64,000 nucleotides of DNA from Scleromatobacter sp038243995 (GTDB taxonomy: Bacteria > Pseudomonadota > Gammaproteobacteria > Burkholderiales > Burkholderiaceae_C), in contig JBBRTV010000002.1 of assembly GCA_038243995.1 (NCBI GenBank), forward strand, positions 62,001-126,000. Direction: 5' to 3'. The position numbers and the translations under genes were made by a program. Below the pieces are notes generated by a model, which did not search any database, was not told the origin of the DNA, and saw only the letters and a program-made list of their open reading frames with translations. Positions 54,836-63,232 of this stretch are shown in pieces. Numbering within the stretch: the stretch's first letter is position 1; each line of letters starts with the position of its first letter.

Positions 54836-56017
54836 TCACACACCCAGGACCGTCTGCGCGACGATGTTGCGCTGCACCTCGTTCGAGCCGCCGTAGATGG
54901 TCGTCTTGCGGTAGTTGAAGTAGTTCGCGGCGAGCGGTGCGCAGTACGCGGCGCCGACATGGTCGCCTTGCCAGCCGGCCTCCATCGCGTCCCAGATGAA
55001 GGGCAGGCTGAACGGGCCCCCGGCCAGCATCAGCAGTTCCGTATAGCGCTGCTGGATCTCGCTGCCCTTGATCTTGAGCAGCCCGGCGATGTCGAGGGCC
55101 TTCTTGCCGCCGGCCTGGGCACTCAGCACCCGCAGCACCATCATCTCGAGCGCGACGATGTCGACTTCCAGCAGCGCGATCTGGTCACGGAAACGCAGGT
55201 CGTCGTAGACACCCTCCGACTTCGCGATGCGCTTCAGGCGCTCGAGCTCGCGCTTGGCGCGGTTGACGTCGGCGATATTGCTGCGTTCGTGCCCGAGCAG
55301 GTACTTGGCGTAGGTCCAGCCCTTGTTTTCCTCGCCGACAAGGTTCTCGGCGGGCACTTCGACGTTGTCGAAGAACACTTCGTTGACCTCCGGCTCGCCG
55401 TCCATCAGCACGATAGGCCGCACCGTCACGCCGGGCGACTTCATGTCGATCAGAAGGAACGAGATGCCCGTTTGCGGCTTGCCCTCGGTCGACGTGCGCA
55501 CCAGGCAGAAGATCCACTCGCCGTACTGTCCGAGCGTCGTCCAGGTCTTCTGGCCGTTGACGATGAACTTGTCGCCGTCGCGCACGGCGCGCGTCTTGAC
55601 GGAGGCCAGGTCGGAGCCCGAGCCGGGCTCGCTGTAACCCTGGCTCCACCAGACCTCGCCGGACGCGATGCCGGGAAGGAAGCGCTGTTGCTGGGCTGGA
55701 GAACCGAAGGCCATGATCACGGGCGCGACCATCACCGGGCCGAAGGGGACGATGCGCGGGGCGCCGGCCAGCGCGCATTCCTCTTCGAACAGGTGGCGCT
55801 CGATGGCGTCCCAGCCGGGCCCGCCGAATTCCTTGGGCCAGCCATAACCGAGCCAACCCTTGGCGCCGAGGATGCGCGCCCAGCGTTGCAAGTCGTCGCG
55901 CGACAGGCGCAGGGCGTTGTGCACCTTGTGCGCGATGTCGGCGGGAAGATTCGCCGCCACCCAGGCCCGGATATCGGCTCGAAAGGCCTGCTGTTCCGGT
56001 GTGAAATCGAGATCCAT
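54836..56017 (-). CDS. Acyl-CoA dehydrogenase, PimC-like large subunit
   Basis: The 393-residue acyl-CoA dehydrogenase opens MDLDFTPEQQAFRADIRAWV. It has QGYSEPGSGSDLASVKTRAV (FAD/substrate loop), FIVNGQKTWTTLGQYGEW and IYGGSNEVQRNIVAQ (FAD end). The usual catalytic glutamate region is near the C-terminus (family position not certain). Together with the PimD-like subunit it forms a probable heteromer in beta-oxidation of unusual acyl chains. An 18-bp palindrome lies 41 bases upstream of the start and is likely the operator. Confidence 0.93.
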   Translation of the reverse strand: MDLDFTPEQQAFRADIRAWVAANLPADIAHKVHNALRLSRDDLQRWARILGAKGWLGYGWPKEFGGPGWDAIERHLFEEECALAGAPRIVPFGPVMVAPVIMAFGSPAQQQRFLPGIASGEVWWSQGYSEPGSGSDLASVKTRAVRDGDKFIVNGQKTWTTLGQYGEWIFCLVRTSTEGKPQTGISFLLIDMKSPGVTVRPIVLMDGEPEVNEVFFDNVEVPAENLVGEENKGWTYAKYLLGHERSNIADVNRAKRELERLKRIAKSEGVYDDLRFRDQIALLEVDIVALEMMVLRVLSAQAGGKKALDIAGLLKIKGSEIQQRYTELLMLAGGPFSLPFIWDAMEAGWQGDHVGAAYCAPLAANYFNYRKTTIYGGSNEVQRNIVAQTVLGV

Positions 56018-56057
56018 GAACGCTGTCTCCTGTGCCGATGCGGCGCAACATGGTGTT

Positions 56058-56075
56058 TTAGCACGATCGTGCTAA
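56058..56075. promoter_or_regulatory. 18-bp perfect palindrome, TetR-type operator candidate
   Basis: TTAGCACGATCGTGCTAA is fully self-complementary and lies in the promoter of the acyl-CoA dehydrogenase pair (start at 56017). Size, symmetry and acyl-CoA context fit a TetR-family fatty-acid-degradation repressor; no tetR gene is in the window, so the regulator is elsewhere. Confidence 0.6.
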
Positions 56076-56141
56076 TTTTGCTGTCGGAATGGTGACAGCG
56101 AGGGAAGACCCGGGGGCCGGGTGCGGCCGCCGGCGCTGTCG

Positions 56142-56636
56142 TCAATCGCGGAAGTTCTCGTATTTCAGCGGTTGCTCGGGAAAGTCTTTCCTGATCTGGG
56201 CGATCGCCACCTGCAGGTCGTCGCGGTTCTTGCCGGTGATGCGCACGGTGTCGCCCTGGATGCTGGCCTGCACCTTCAGCTTGCTGTCCTTGATCGCCGT
56301 GACGATCTTCTTGGCGAGCGCGCTGTCGATGCCGGCCTTGATCTTGTAGGCCTGGCGCACCTTGTCGCCGCCGATCTTCTCGATCTTGGCCGTCATGTCG
56401 AGATAGCTGACAGCAACGTCCTGCCGGGTGAGCTTGCCGATGAGCACGGTGCTGATCTGCTCGATCTGGAAGTCGCCGTCGCCGACCAGCTGGATTTCCT
56501 TCTCCTTCTCCTTGAGCTCCACGGCGGCCCTGGTTCCCTTGAAGTCGAAGCGCGTGCCGATCTCCTTTTCGGTGTTCTTGACCGAGTTCTTGATGGCGAC
56601 CATGTCGGGTTCGAGGACGGCGTCGAAGCTGGGCAT
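56142..56636 (-). CDS. yajQ: YajQ-family nucleotide-binding protein
   Basis: The 164-residue protein (MPSFDAVLEPDMVAIKNSVK, TRFDFKGTRAAVELKEKEK, ISTVLIGKL, GDTVRITGKNRDDLQVAI, PLKYENFRD) is a full-length YajQ with two RNP-like folds. Members bind nucleic acids or cyclic di-GMP and affect transcription in some proteobacteria. ATG 56636 fits the family start; longer upstream frame has no homology. It is divergent from murB with 55 bp between starts. Confidence 0.95.
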   Translation of the reverse strand: MPSFDAVLEPDMVAIKNSVKNTEKEIGTRFDFKGTRAAVELKEKEKEIQLVGDGDFQIEQISTVLIGKLTRQDVAVSYLDMTAKIEKIGGDKVRQAYKIKAGIDSALAKKIVTAIKDSKLKVQASIQGDTVRITGKNRDDLQVAIAQIRKDFPEQPLKYENFRD

Positions 56637-56691
56637 TGGAGAATTCCGGAGGACGAACGGTGAAAGAGGCAGGATCGGCGAAAATTCTGCC

Positions 56692-57720
56692 ATGTCCTCA
56701 GCCCCCTGGCTCGAATCCGATGTTTCCCTGAAGGCCTTGAACACTTTCGGCCTGCCCGCGACGGCGCGTCGCCTCGCCCGCATCCGCAGCGACGCGGATG
56801 TGCGGCGCGTGCTCGATTCCCCCGCAGTCGGGCGTTCCGCCAAGCTCGTCCTGGGTGGAGGCAGCAACCTCGTGCTGACGCGCGACATCGATGAAATGGT
56901 GCTCAAGGTGGAGGTGGACGGCCTGAAGCTGGTCGAGACGCGCGACGACGCTTTCATCGTCGAGGCCGGCGCCGGCCTGGGCTGGCACGACGTGGTCGAG
57001 CAGACGATCGCGCGCGGCTGGCCCGGACTCGAGAACCTCGCGCTGATCCCGGGCACCGTCGGCGCCGCGCCGGTGCAGAACATCGGCGCCTACGGGCTCG
57101 AGATGGCCGACCGCTTCGATTCGCTCGACGGCGTCGATCTCGTCACAGGCCTCGGTGTCACGCTCACGCGCGCGATGTGCCTGTTCGGCTACCGCGACAG
57201 CGTCTTCAAGAATGTCCTCGCGGGCAAGGTCGTGATCACGCGCGTCCGCTTCCGGCTCCCGCGGCCGTGGGTGCCGGTGCTGGGCTATCTCGAGCTCGAG
57301 CGCAAGGTGGCCGAGACGGGGATTGCCGCGCCGTCCGCGCGCCAGGTGTTCGACTGGATCTGCATCATCCGGCGTGCGAAGCTGCCCGATCCGGCCTTGA
57401 TCGGCAACGCGGGCAGCTTCTTCAAGAACCCGGTCGTGACCGAGGAGCAGTGCCGCGACATCATCGGCCGCGACCCGCACGTGGTGCACTATCCGATGGC
57501 CGACGGCACTTTCAAGCTCGCTGCGGGCTGGCTGATCGAGGAGTGCGGCTGGAAGGGCAAGTCGATCGGCCGGGCCGGCGTCTACGAGAAGCAGGCCCTC
57601 GTGCTCGTCAATCGCGGCGACGCGATCGGCGCCGAGGTCGTGACGCTGGCGCGCGCGATCCAGGAAAGCGTCTACGGGCGGTTCGGCATCCGGCTGCAGC
57701 CGGAGCCGGTCGTCGTCTGA
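56692..57720 (+). CDS. murB: UDP-N-acetylenolpyruvoylglucosamine reductase
   Basis: MurB reduces UDP-GlcNAc-enolpyruvate to UDP-MurNAc in peptidoglycan synthesis. The 342-residue type I (E. coli-like) protein shows LKALNTFGLPATARRLARI, VLGGGSNLVLT (FAD), the active-site region IPGTVGAAPVQNIGAYG, and FFKNPVV with the catalytic serine in GNAGSFF. The start is just after the yajQ divergent region. It lies away from a mur cluster, as is common in betaproteobacteria. Confidence 0.97.
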   Translation: MSSAPWLESDVSLKALNTFGLPATARRLARIRSDADVRRVLDSPAVGRSAKLVLGGGSNLVLTRDIDEMVLKVEVDGLKLVETRDDAFIVEAGAGLGWHDVVEQTIARGWPGLENLALIPGTVGAAPVQNIGAYGLEMADRFDSLDGVDLVTGLGVTLTRAMCLFGYRDSVFKNVLAGKVVITRVRFRLPRPWVPVLGYLELERKVAETGIAAPSARQVFDWICIIRRAKLPDPALIGNAGSFFKNPVVTEEQCRDIIGRDPHVVHYPMADGTFKLAAGWLIEECGWKGKSIGRAGVYEKQALVLVNRGDAIGAEVVTLARAIQESVYGRFGIRLQPEPVVV

Positions 57721-57800
57721 GGTCGAGCGCATCTGCGGCTTCCTGCCTGAACCCCAGGCGGGGCGCGGGGCCCAGCGGCCTCCGGCCGGCGGCGGCGCGA

Positions 57801-58538
57801 TCAGGCCAGCAGCGCTTGCAGCGCGAGGGCATTCGGGATGGCCCCGCCGCCGGCCGTGTTGTCGAAGATGCACCACCGATCGGCGTCGGCGGGCCAGCGC
57901 CGGAGTTCCTGCGCACGCTCATGCAACCAGGGGCATTCGTAGCGCGACCAGTACATGCGGGGCGCGCCGTGCCAGCGGTGATAGAGCACGGCGCCCGCGC
58001 CGTCGCCCGCGGGCCCCAGCCAGCCGCCCGGGCGCGACGCCGCGGGCAGGGAAGCCGGATCGGCCGCGGCGCGCGCGACCCGCAGCTCGGCCAGGAGCTT
58101 GTCGGCGCCGGGCGTGAACCAGCTCGCATGGCGCGGTTCGCAGACCAGCGCCGCGGCGCACATGCCGGCCAGCAGGTCGAAGAAGGTGCGCACGGGGCGC
58201 GCTTCGAACGCGCACGACGGCGGCAACTGGACCAGCAGCACGGCCAGCCGGGTGCCCAGGCCGTTCGCCTCGTCGACGAATTGCCGCAATGGCACGCGCG
58301 CGCCGCGCAAGCGCGCCTCGTGCGTGATCGCGCGGGGCACTTTCACCGCAAAGCGGAAATCGGGCGGCGTCGAGCTTGCCCAGCGCGCGTAGGTCTCGAC
58401 GCGATGATGTCGATGGAACGAGGAGTCGATCTCGACGCAGGCGAGTGTGCGCGCGTAGCGCTGCAGGTGCGTGCCCTCGCCGGGGAAGGAAGCGGCGGTA
58501 TCGCTGGAAAGGCTCCAGCCCGCGGTACCGATGTGCAT
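57801..58538 (-). CDS. DUF72-family TIM-barrel protein
   Basis: The 245-residue protein opens MHIGTAGWSLSSDTAASFPG, then VEIDSSFHRHHRVETYARWA, FRFAVKVPRAITHEARL, LLVQLPPSCAFE and YWSRYECPWLHE, YecE/DUF72-type motifs. The family fold is a TIM barrel of unknown activity. ATG 58538 starts exactly at the family's HIGTAGW; the frame is open far upstream but without homology. It is on the same strand as the chemoreceptor, 194 bp downstream of it. Confidence 0.9.
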   Translation of the reverse strand: MHIGTAGWSLSSDTAASFPGEGTHLQRYARTLACVEIDSSFHRHHRVETYARWASSTPPDFRFAVKVPRAITHEARLRGARVPLRQFVDEANGLGTRLAVLLVQLPPSCAFEARPVRTFFDLLAGMCAAALVCEPRHASWFTPGADKLLAELRVARAAADPASLPAASRPGGWLGPAGDGAGAVLYHRWHGAPRMYWSRYECPWLHERAQELRRWPADADRWCIFDNTAGGGAIPNALALQALLA

Positions 58539-58732
58539 GACGGAAGTCGGAGTCGACGATGCCGTCGCCGGGCAAGCCTCGCGCCCGCCTGCGCGCGCCC
58601 GCGACGCGCCGCCTGGCGGGCGTGGGCACAGGCGCCAGAAAAAGCGCCCCCGACCGAAGTCGGAGGCATCGAAGGCGGACGACGTGCTTGACGTGTCGTC
58701 CGCAGGAGCGCCCGGCTTGCGCCGGGCAAGCC

Positions 58733-60292
58733 TCATGCGATGCGGAACCGGGTCAGCAGATCGACCAGGCTGCGCGTCTGCGCGTTCAGCGATTCGGTCG
58801 CGGCGGTGGCCTCCTCGACCATCGCGGCGTTCTGCTGGGTGTTGCGTTCCATCTCGGACACCGTCTGGTTCACCTGCGCGATGCCCGAGGCCTGTTCGGA
58901 GGCAGCGCGGGAGATTCCCGCGACGGTCTGGGACACCTGCTCGATCGCGCCGACGATGCGCGTCATCGTGTGACCGGCCGCCTGCGCCTTGCCGGCGCCC
59001 GCGGTGATTTCTTCGACGGAAGAACTGATCAGGGTTCGGATCTCGCGCGCCGCGTCGCCGCTGCGCTGGGCGAGCGAACGGACTTCGCTGGCCACTACCG
59101 CGAAGCCGCGTCCCTGTTCGCCGGCACGTGCCGCTTCGACGGCGGCGTTGAGCGCGAGGATGTTGGTCTGGAACGCGATGCCGTCGATGACCCCGATGAT
59201 GTCGCCGATCTTCTTGGCGCGCACGTTGATCGCGTCCATCGTCGTGACGACATCGGCGACCATCGCGCCGCCTTCGCGGGCGACGCTCGAGGCGTCGCTG
59301 GCGAGCTGGTTCGCATCGCGGGCGTTGTCGGCGCTGGCGGTGATGGTCGCCGTCAGTTGCTCGATGGACGCTGCCGCCTGCTCCAGCGCGGAGGCGGTGC
59401 CCTCGGTGCGCGCCGAGAGATCGGCGTTGCCGGTGGCGATTTCCGTCGAAGCCGAGTTGATCTCGTCGGCCGTGCCCTGGATGTCGGCCACGAGCGTCGT
59501 CAGGTTGGCGGCGACGCTGTCCAGCGCACTCAGCACGCGCCCGGTGGCATCGCGGCCTGCGGCGCCGTGGCGCGCCGTCAGGTCGCCTTTTGCCAGCGAG
59601 TCGGCGAGCTGCGCGGCGCGACCGAGCGGCGTGGTGATCGCGCGCACGATGACCAGGGAGAGCACGCCGCACAGCGCGAGCACGACCAGCGCCACGCCCG
59701 CGATGACCAGGCCCTGCTGGCGTACGCCCGCCTGCGCGGCTGCGACGCTGTCGTGGGTCAGGTCGAGCTGCTTCTTGACGTAGCCGGCGATGATCGCCTG
59801 GTTTTCCTTGTACTGCTGGTCGAGCGAGACCACGTAGCTCGCCGCGTTCGCGACGCCGGCGGATTTCATGTCGATCGTGTCGGCGGCGATCTTCACGTAG
59901 TCGTGCACGCCCTTGGCGAGCTCGGCGAGGCGGGCGTGCTCTTGCGCTGCCTCGGCAGGGTCCGCGGCCACGGCGTCCAGGGTCTTGCTGAAGCCTGCGA
60001 GATCCTTCAGCAGATCGTCGTCGAGCGCCTTGATGCGCTCGGCGCGCTGGCCCACGGCTTCCCAGGTCAGGCTCTGGTAGACCTTCTGGTGCAGCTGGGT
60101 CATGTGCACCGCGATGTCGTTCGCCTTGACCAGGTGGGCGACGTTGTCGGTGCCGAGGGTGGTCATGTCGCGGGCGACGTGCTGGTTGCTCAGCAGGCCG
60201 ATGGCCGCCACGACGATCAGGCCGATCAGCGCCAGCACGGGGGCGAGCGAGACCTTCAAGCTGATCGATGCGTCGCGGAGCAATGTGTTCAT
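58733..60292 (-). CDS. Methyl-accepting chemotaxis protein
   Basis: The 519-residue chemoreceptor has a first helix (VLALIGLIVVAAIGLLS) and a periplasmic four-helix-type domain (about 35-190). The second helix VIAGVALVVLALCGVLSLVIV is followed by HAMP (residues about 215-270) and the cytoplasmic signalling hairpin. The hairpin tip is present (IIGVIDGIAFQTNILALNAA, RGFAVVASEVRSLAQRS). A C-terminal pentapeptide for CheR binding is absent. It sits next to a soluble Cache protein gene (94 bp upstream, same strand), perhaps sensing a related ligand. Confidence 0.96.
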   Translation of the reverse strand: MNTLLRDASISLKVSLAPVLALIGLIVVAAIGLLSNQHVARDMTTLGTDNVAHLVKANDIAVHMTQLHQKVYQSLTWEAVGQRAERIKALDDDLLKDLAGFSKTLDAVAADPAEAAQEHARLAELAKGVHDYVKIAADTIDMKSAGVANAASYVVSLDQQYKENQAIIAGYVKKQLDLTHDSVAAAQAGVRQQGLVIAGVALVVLALCGVLSLVIVRAITTPLGRAAQLADSLAKGDLTARHGAAGRDATGRVLSALDSVAANLTTLVADIQGTADEINSASTEIATGNADLSARTEGTASALEQAAASIEQLTATITASADNARDANQLASDASSVAREGGAMVADVVTTMDAINVRAKKIGDIIGVIDGIAFQTNILALNAAVEAARAGEQGRGFAVVASEVRSLAQRSGDAAREIRTLISSSVEEITAGAGKAQAAGHTMTRIVGAIEQVSQTVAGISRAASEQASGIAQVNQTVSEMERNTQQNAAMVEEATAATESLNAQTRSLVDLLTRFRIA

Positions 60293-60386
60293 GGGCGCGC
60301 TACCTGGAAAGTGGAAAGGGGAGAGTTCGGACAGGCGGCGGCGCCTTGCGGGCCGTCGCCGAGGGGAAGTCGAAGTCGACCGGGGA

Positions 60387-60854
60387 TCAGCGGTAGATGC
60401 CGACGCCGACGAAGCCGTCCTTGCCGGGCAGCTGGCGGGCGTAAGTCGACTTCTGCATCAGCTTCTTGGTGACGGGATCCGGCCAGTCGTAGTCGTACCA
60501 GCCGCCACCCTTGGCCGCGAGCGCGTTCAGGCCGCCGACCACCGGCTTGCCGTCGCCGTCCTTCACGGCCGACATGTCCTTGCCGACCAGCTTCTCGTTC
60601 GCGCCGTGGGCGAGGTTGACGTTCTTGGCGTCGTAGACCATCACGTAGAGGTCCTTCTTCGTCCAGGCGGCCTTGTCGGTGGTGAAGTCCTTGTAGGCCT
60701 TCTCCGCCCCCACCTTCTTGATGTGGTCGTAGGCGGCGTCGACCATGGCCTTGGCTTCTTCCTTGTTGCCGCGGTCGTCGGCGGCGAAGGCGGCCGTACC
60801 GGCGACGCAGAGGGCTGCGAGCACCAGGGCGGCGCGGCGGGAAAACACGTTCAT
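60387..60854 (-). CDS. Exported single-Cache-domain sensor protein
   Basis: The 155-residue protein has a signal peptide (RAALVLAALCVAGTAAFA) and then a single Cache (dCache/sCache_2-like) domain. Features: AYDHIKKVGAEKAYKDFTT, AWTKKDLYVMVYDAKNVNLA, LVGKDMSAVKDGDGKPV and GWYDYDWPDPVTKKLMQKST, ending VGIYR. Unlike most Cache domains it has no membrane anchor or kinase, so it is probably a soluble periplasmic ligand-binding protein. GGAGA six bases before the ATG fixes the start. It probably forms a unit with the chemoreceptor. Confidence 0.9.
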   Translation of the reverse strand: MNVFSRRAALVLAALCVAGTAAFAADDRGNKEEAKAMVDAAYDHIKKVGAEKAYKDFTTDKAAWTKKDLYVMVYDAKNVNLAHGANEKLVGKDMSAVKDGDGKPVVGGLNALAAKGGGWYDYDWPDPVTKKLMQKSTYARQLPGKDGFVGVGIYR

Positions 60855-61115
60855 GAGGATCTCCGTGGAAATTTGAGAGCTGCGGTGCGCGTTTGCACAC
60901 TCGCCGAACTTGTTCATCGGCACGAACTGCCGGAACTTGAACGCCGGCCGCGGCGATGGATCGACCTCTTTCATGGCCGAGGGGCGCGGAACGCTGGTTT
61001 TCCGGTGCGTTGGCGCTCCAGTGAGGCCCCCCTGCGGTGCAAGATGGCCTCCTGCCGACCCCGCGTGCAATTCCCGTTGGCGTCCCCTCCAAACCCGCTC
61101 CACGCTCCAGACGCC

Positions 61116-61880
61116 ATGTCCACTCCAGGTTGCACCGTGTCGATCGCTCTCGGGCGAGCCTGCTTCACGGGCGCCGTGCCGCGGCGATCCGTGTTGATGT
61201 TCGATGCGCGGGGCGGGCGCTGGGTCGTCCGCCGAGCGACCGATGCGGGTTCCGATGCGGGTTCCGATGCGGGTTCCGATGCGTGCGATCCATCGGCCCC
61301 GTCGCCCCCGGTTCGCGCGCGCATCGATCAGGGCATCGCGTCGAGACCGACGCCGCACGCGCCACGCATCCCGCCCTTCGAGCTCGCGGGCCCGCAAGGT
61401 GTGTGGCATGCCCCTGGGGCAGCCAGGGGCCGAATAGCGGTGGCGCTGCTCGGCGGACTGGCGGGGCTGGCGATCGCTGCGACTCTCTACAAGTTCGCGC
61501 CCGGCGTGGGCGTCCGCGCACCGATGGCGGTGCCGATGCCGATGCCGGAGCCGGAGCCGGAGGCGGAGCCGGAGCCGGAGCGCGACGGCTCGGCGATCGA
61601 GGGCGCCGCGGCTGCCCGCGGCGCCCGCGCGCTTCGCGCGCGATCGTTCGGCGCGGGCGCCAGCCTGGAAGGCGGCGCCACGCCCCGGTCGTCGGTGGCG
61701 CAGGCCCTGGCGCCTGCCCTGGTGTCGTCCGCGATGCCGGTCGTCGTTGCGTCGAGCCCGGCTGGGCAAGACCTCCCGCCTGCCTGCGGCTCGTCACCTG
61801 TACGCGAAACCAAGACAAGCGAACAACCCGACCCCGAATCGAGCGCGACGACGCGTCGCTGGAGAAGGCTGCATGAATGA
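61116..61880 (+). CDS. Single-pass membrane protein coupled to a bactofilin
   Basis: The protein of about 254 residues has a basic N-terminus with a SDAG repeat (four copies of 12 bp), then one hydrophobic helix (AVALLGGLAGLAIAATLYKF) near residue 110-130. A proline/glutamate stretch (PMPMPEPEPEAEPEPE) and an alanine/serine-rich end follow. Its stop overlaps the bactofilin start by 8 bp (ATGAATGA), a sign of coupled translation. The start is uncertain: ATG 61116 or ATG 61198. No domain recognised; a membrane anchor or partner for the bactofilin is inferred from position. Confidence 0.6.
   Translation: MSTPGCTVSIALGRACFTGAVPRRSVLMFDARGGRWVVRRATDAGSDAGSDAGSDACDPSAPSPPVRARIDQGIASRPTPHAPRIPPFELAGPQGVWHAPGAARGRIAVALLGGLAGLAIAATLYKFAPGVGVRAPMAVPMPMPEPEPEAEPEPERDGSAIEGAAAARGARALRARSFGAGASLEGGATPRSSVAQALAPALVSSAMPVVVASSPAGQDLPPACGSSPVRETKTSEQPDPESSATTRRWRRLHE
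61241..61284 (+). repeat. 12-bp tandem repeat (GGTTCCGATGCG-type)
   Basis: The unit CCGATGCGGGTT repeats at 61241, 61253 and 61265, with a partial fourth copy, coding SDAG. A 6-bp PE/PM repeat lies at about 61532-61580. Both keep frame. Confidence 0.85.
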
Positions 61881-62523
61881 ACTGGATCTCTATCTATCGC
61901 CCGAGGCGCCCGCAACGTGGGGCAGCGTCGTCTCGGCGCACCATCGGCGAGCTTTGGTCGCGGACATCGTGGGCGCCGCGGAAAGCCCGGCCGACCCGGG
62001 CGCCCGGCGGTGCGGGCCGATGGTGTCGACGGCGCAGCGCGTTGGCGTCCCCGCCGCCGCCGGTGTGTCGCAGTCCGAGTCCCACCATGTCTTTTGCGGC
62101 GAGGCTCCTCCCGGGCCGACGCGCGTCGCGCCGCCCGCGCCTGGCGTCATGCGGCACACCGCTTCGACGACGGCGCAGTTGCAGCTCGACGACGCGCTGG
62201 TCGTGCCTGCAGGTGCGCTGGTGCGCGGCTACCTGAGGGCGCGCGCGTTGCTGCTGGCCGGCGACATCGTTGGCAACGTGCACTGCACAGGCGGCCCGGT
62301 GGTGATTCGCGCCGGAGCGACGCTCAAAGGTCGCCTGGTCGCTTACGGCGATGTCTACGTGTGCGGCCGGGTGACCGACAACGGAGGCGGCGCGGTGATC
62401 GCGACTCGCGGCAAGCTCACGCTCGCCCCGGGCGCGCGCGTCGAAGGCGATGTGCGCAGCGGCCGGCTCGACCTCTACGACGGCGCGATGTTGCTGGGGG
62501 TGGCGCGGGCCTACGAGGATTGA
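61873..62523 (+). CDS. Bactofilin (polymer-forming cytoskeletal protein)
   Basis: The 216-residue protein has an unusual 95-residue N-terminal region and then a beta-helix bactofilin core (about residues 95-210): LVVPAGALVRGYLRARALLL, GNVHCTGGPVVIRAGATLKG, RLVAYGDVYVCGRVTDN and KLTLAPGARVEGDVRSGRL. The repeating six-residue glycine/valine periodicity is the family mark. Bactofilins polymerise at the membrane and affect cell shape or appendage position. GGAGAAGG precedes the ATG, and the start overlaps the upstream membrane protein, so both are translated together. Confidence 0.87.
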   Translation: MNELDLYLSPEAPATWGSVVSAHHRRALVADIVGAAESPADPGARRCGPMVSTAQRVGVPAAAGVSQSESHHVFCGEAPPGPTRVAPPAPGVMRHTASTTAQLQLDDALVVPAGALVRGYLRARALLLAGDIVGNVHCTGGPVVIRAGATLKGRLVAYGDVYVCGRVTDNGGGAVIATRGKLTLAPGARVEGDVRSGRLDLYDGAMLLGVARAYED

Positions 62524-62625
62524 GCCGGCGCGCAGGCCATGGAATCGCGGCGCAGAGCGTATCGCGCATGGAGCGCACCGTCGGAGTCGTGCCGGGCCGA
62601 GGTTTTCGACCCGCTACTCCGGGCC

Positions 62626-62754
62626 GGTACTTTGTGCCGGTACTTTGGCCCGTACCTTGGCCCGTACCTTGGCCAGGCGCCTTTGGCCAGGCGCTTTGGT
62701 CATGTACTTTGGTCATGCACTTTGGTCATGCACTTTGGTCATGCACTTTGGCCA
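62626..62754. repeat. Array of ten 12-14-bp direct repeats
   Basis: Ten head-to-tail units share a core of CTTTGG or CCTTGG (minus strand CCAAAG). The last five are nearly identical (TGCACTTTGGTCA, 13 bp at 62703-62754); the first five are GTAC(C/T)TTGGCCC- or GGCGCTTTGG-like. Unit length 12, 13 or 14 bp breaks any reading frame, so it is non-coding. It lies between bactofilin and element-like genes. It looks like iterons or a minisatellite; no AT-rich or DnaA-box-like flank is seen. Confidence 0.8.
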
Positions 62755-62807
62755 GGTAGTCTGCCAATGAAGCATGCACGCGAGTGCTCCAAGGTCCGCA
62801 TCTGGCT

Positions 62808-63218
62808 TCAGTCGGCGCCGAGCGGGGAGGTTCCGAGATGCAGCCGTCGCAGGTAGATGATCCACCGTGCAAGTTCTCTCGGTTCGGCCTCCGGGCAGCA
62901 GCGCCGCAGTTGCAGGGCGAAGCGTTGCTTGAATTCATCCGAAGCGGGGTCGAGGTGGCAGTCTTCGACCAGGATGGTCGCGAAACGAACCAGTTCGATC
63001 GCGGCCGAGGGGTGCAACCGCGGCCCTTCCCTCGGCGCACTCCTCAATCGGGGAGCGGCCCGGACCTCCGCGCCAGCGTCTGTCGCGCTGGCGCGTATGC
63101 ACGCCGAAGCCGTGGAGATGGCCGGGTGCGGCGCGCAGTGAGCCGGCGCACGGCGGCGCGACGCGACGTGCCAGGGCATATCCCCGGAACGGCGTGTCGG
63201 GGGAGCGAGCGTGTTCAT
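62808..63218 (-). CDS. Small unrecognised protein, downstream of DUF1845-like gene
   Basis: The 136-residue protein starts at ATG 63218 with GGAAAGG upstream. An arginine/alanine-rich N-terminal half is followed by a more protein-like C-terminal half with AIELVRFATILVEDCHLDPA and ELARWIIYLRRLHLG. It begins 14 bases after the stop of the DUF1845-like gene, so they form an operon. I do not recognise the family. Confidence 0.6.
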   Translation of the reverse strand: MNTLAPPTRRSGDMPWHVASRRRAPAHCAPHPAISTASACIRASATDAGAEVRAAPRLRSAPREGPRLHPSAAIELVRFATILVEDCHLDPASDEFKQRFALQLRRCCPEAEPRELARWIIYLRRLHLGTSPLGAD

Positions 63219-63232
63219 CGGCCTTTCCAGCG

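Noticed and set aside
62726..63040. Minus-strand frame through the repeat array, ending KVHDQSA
   Set aside because: The 13-bp period is not a multiple of three, so the frame is incidental; the 62808-63218 gene fits better.
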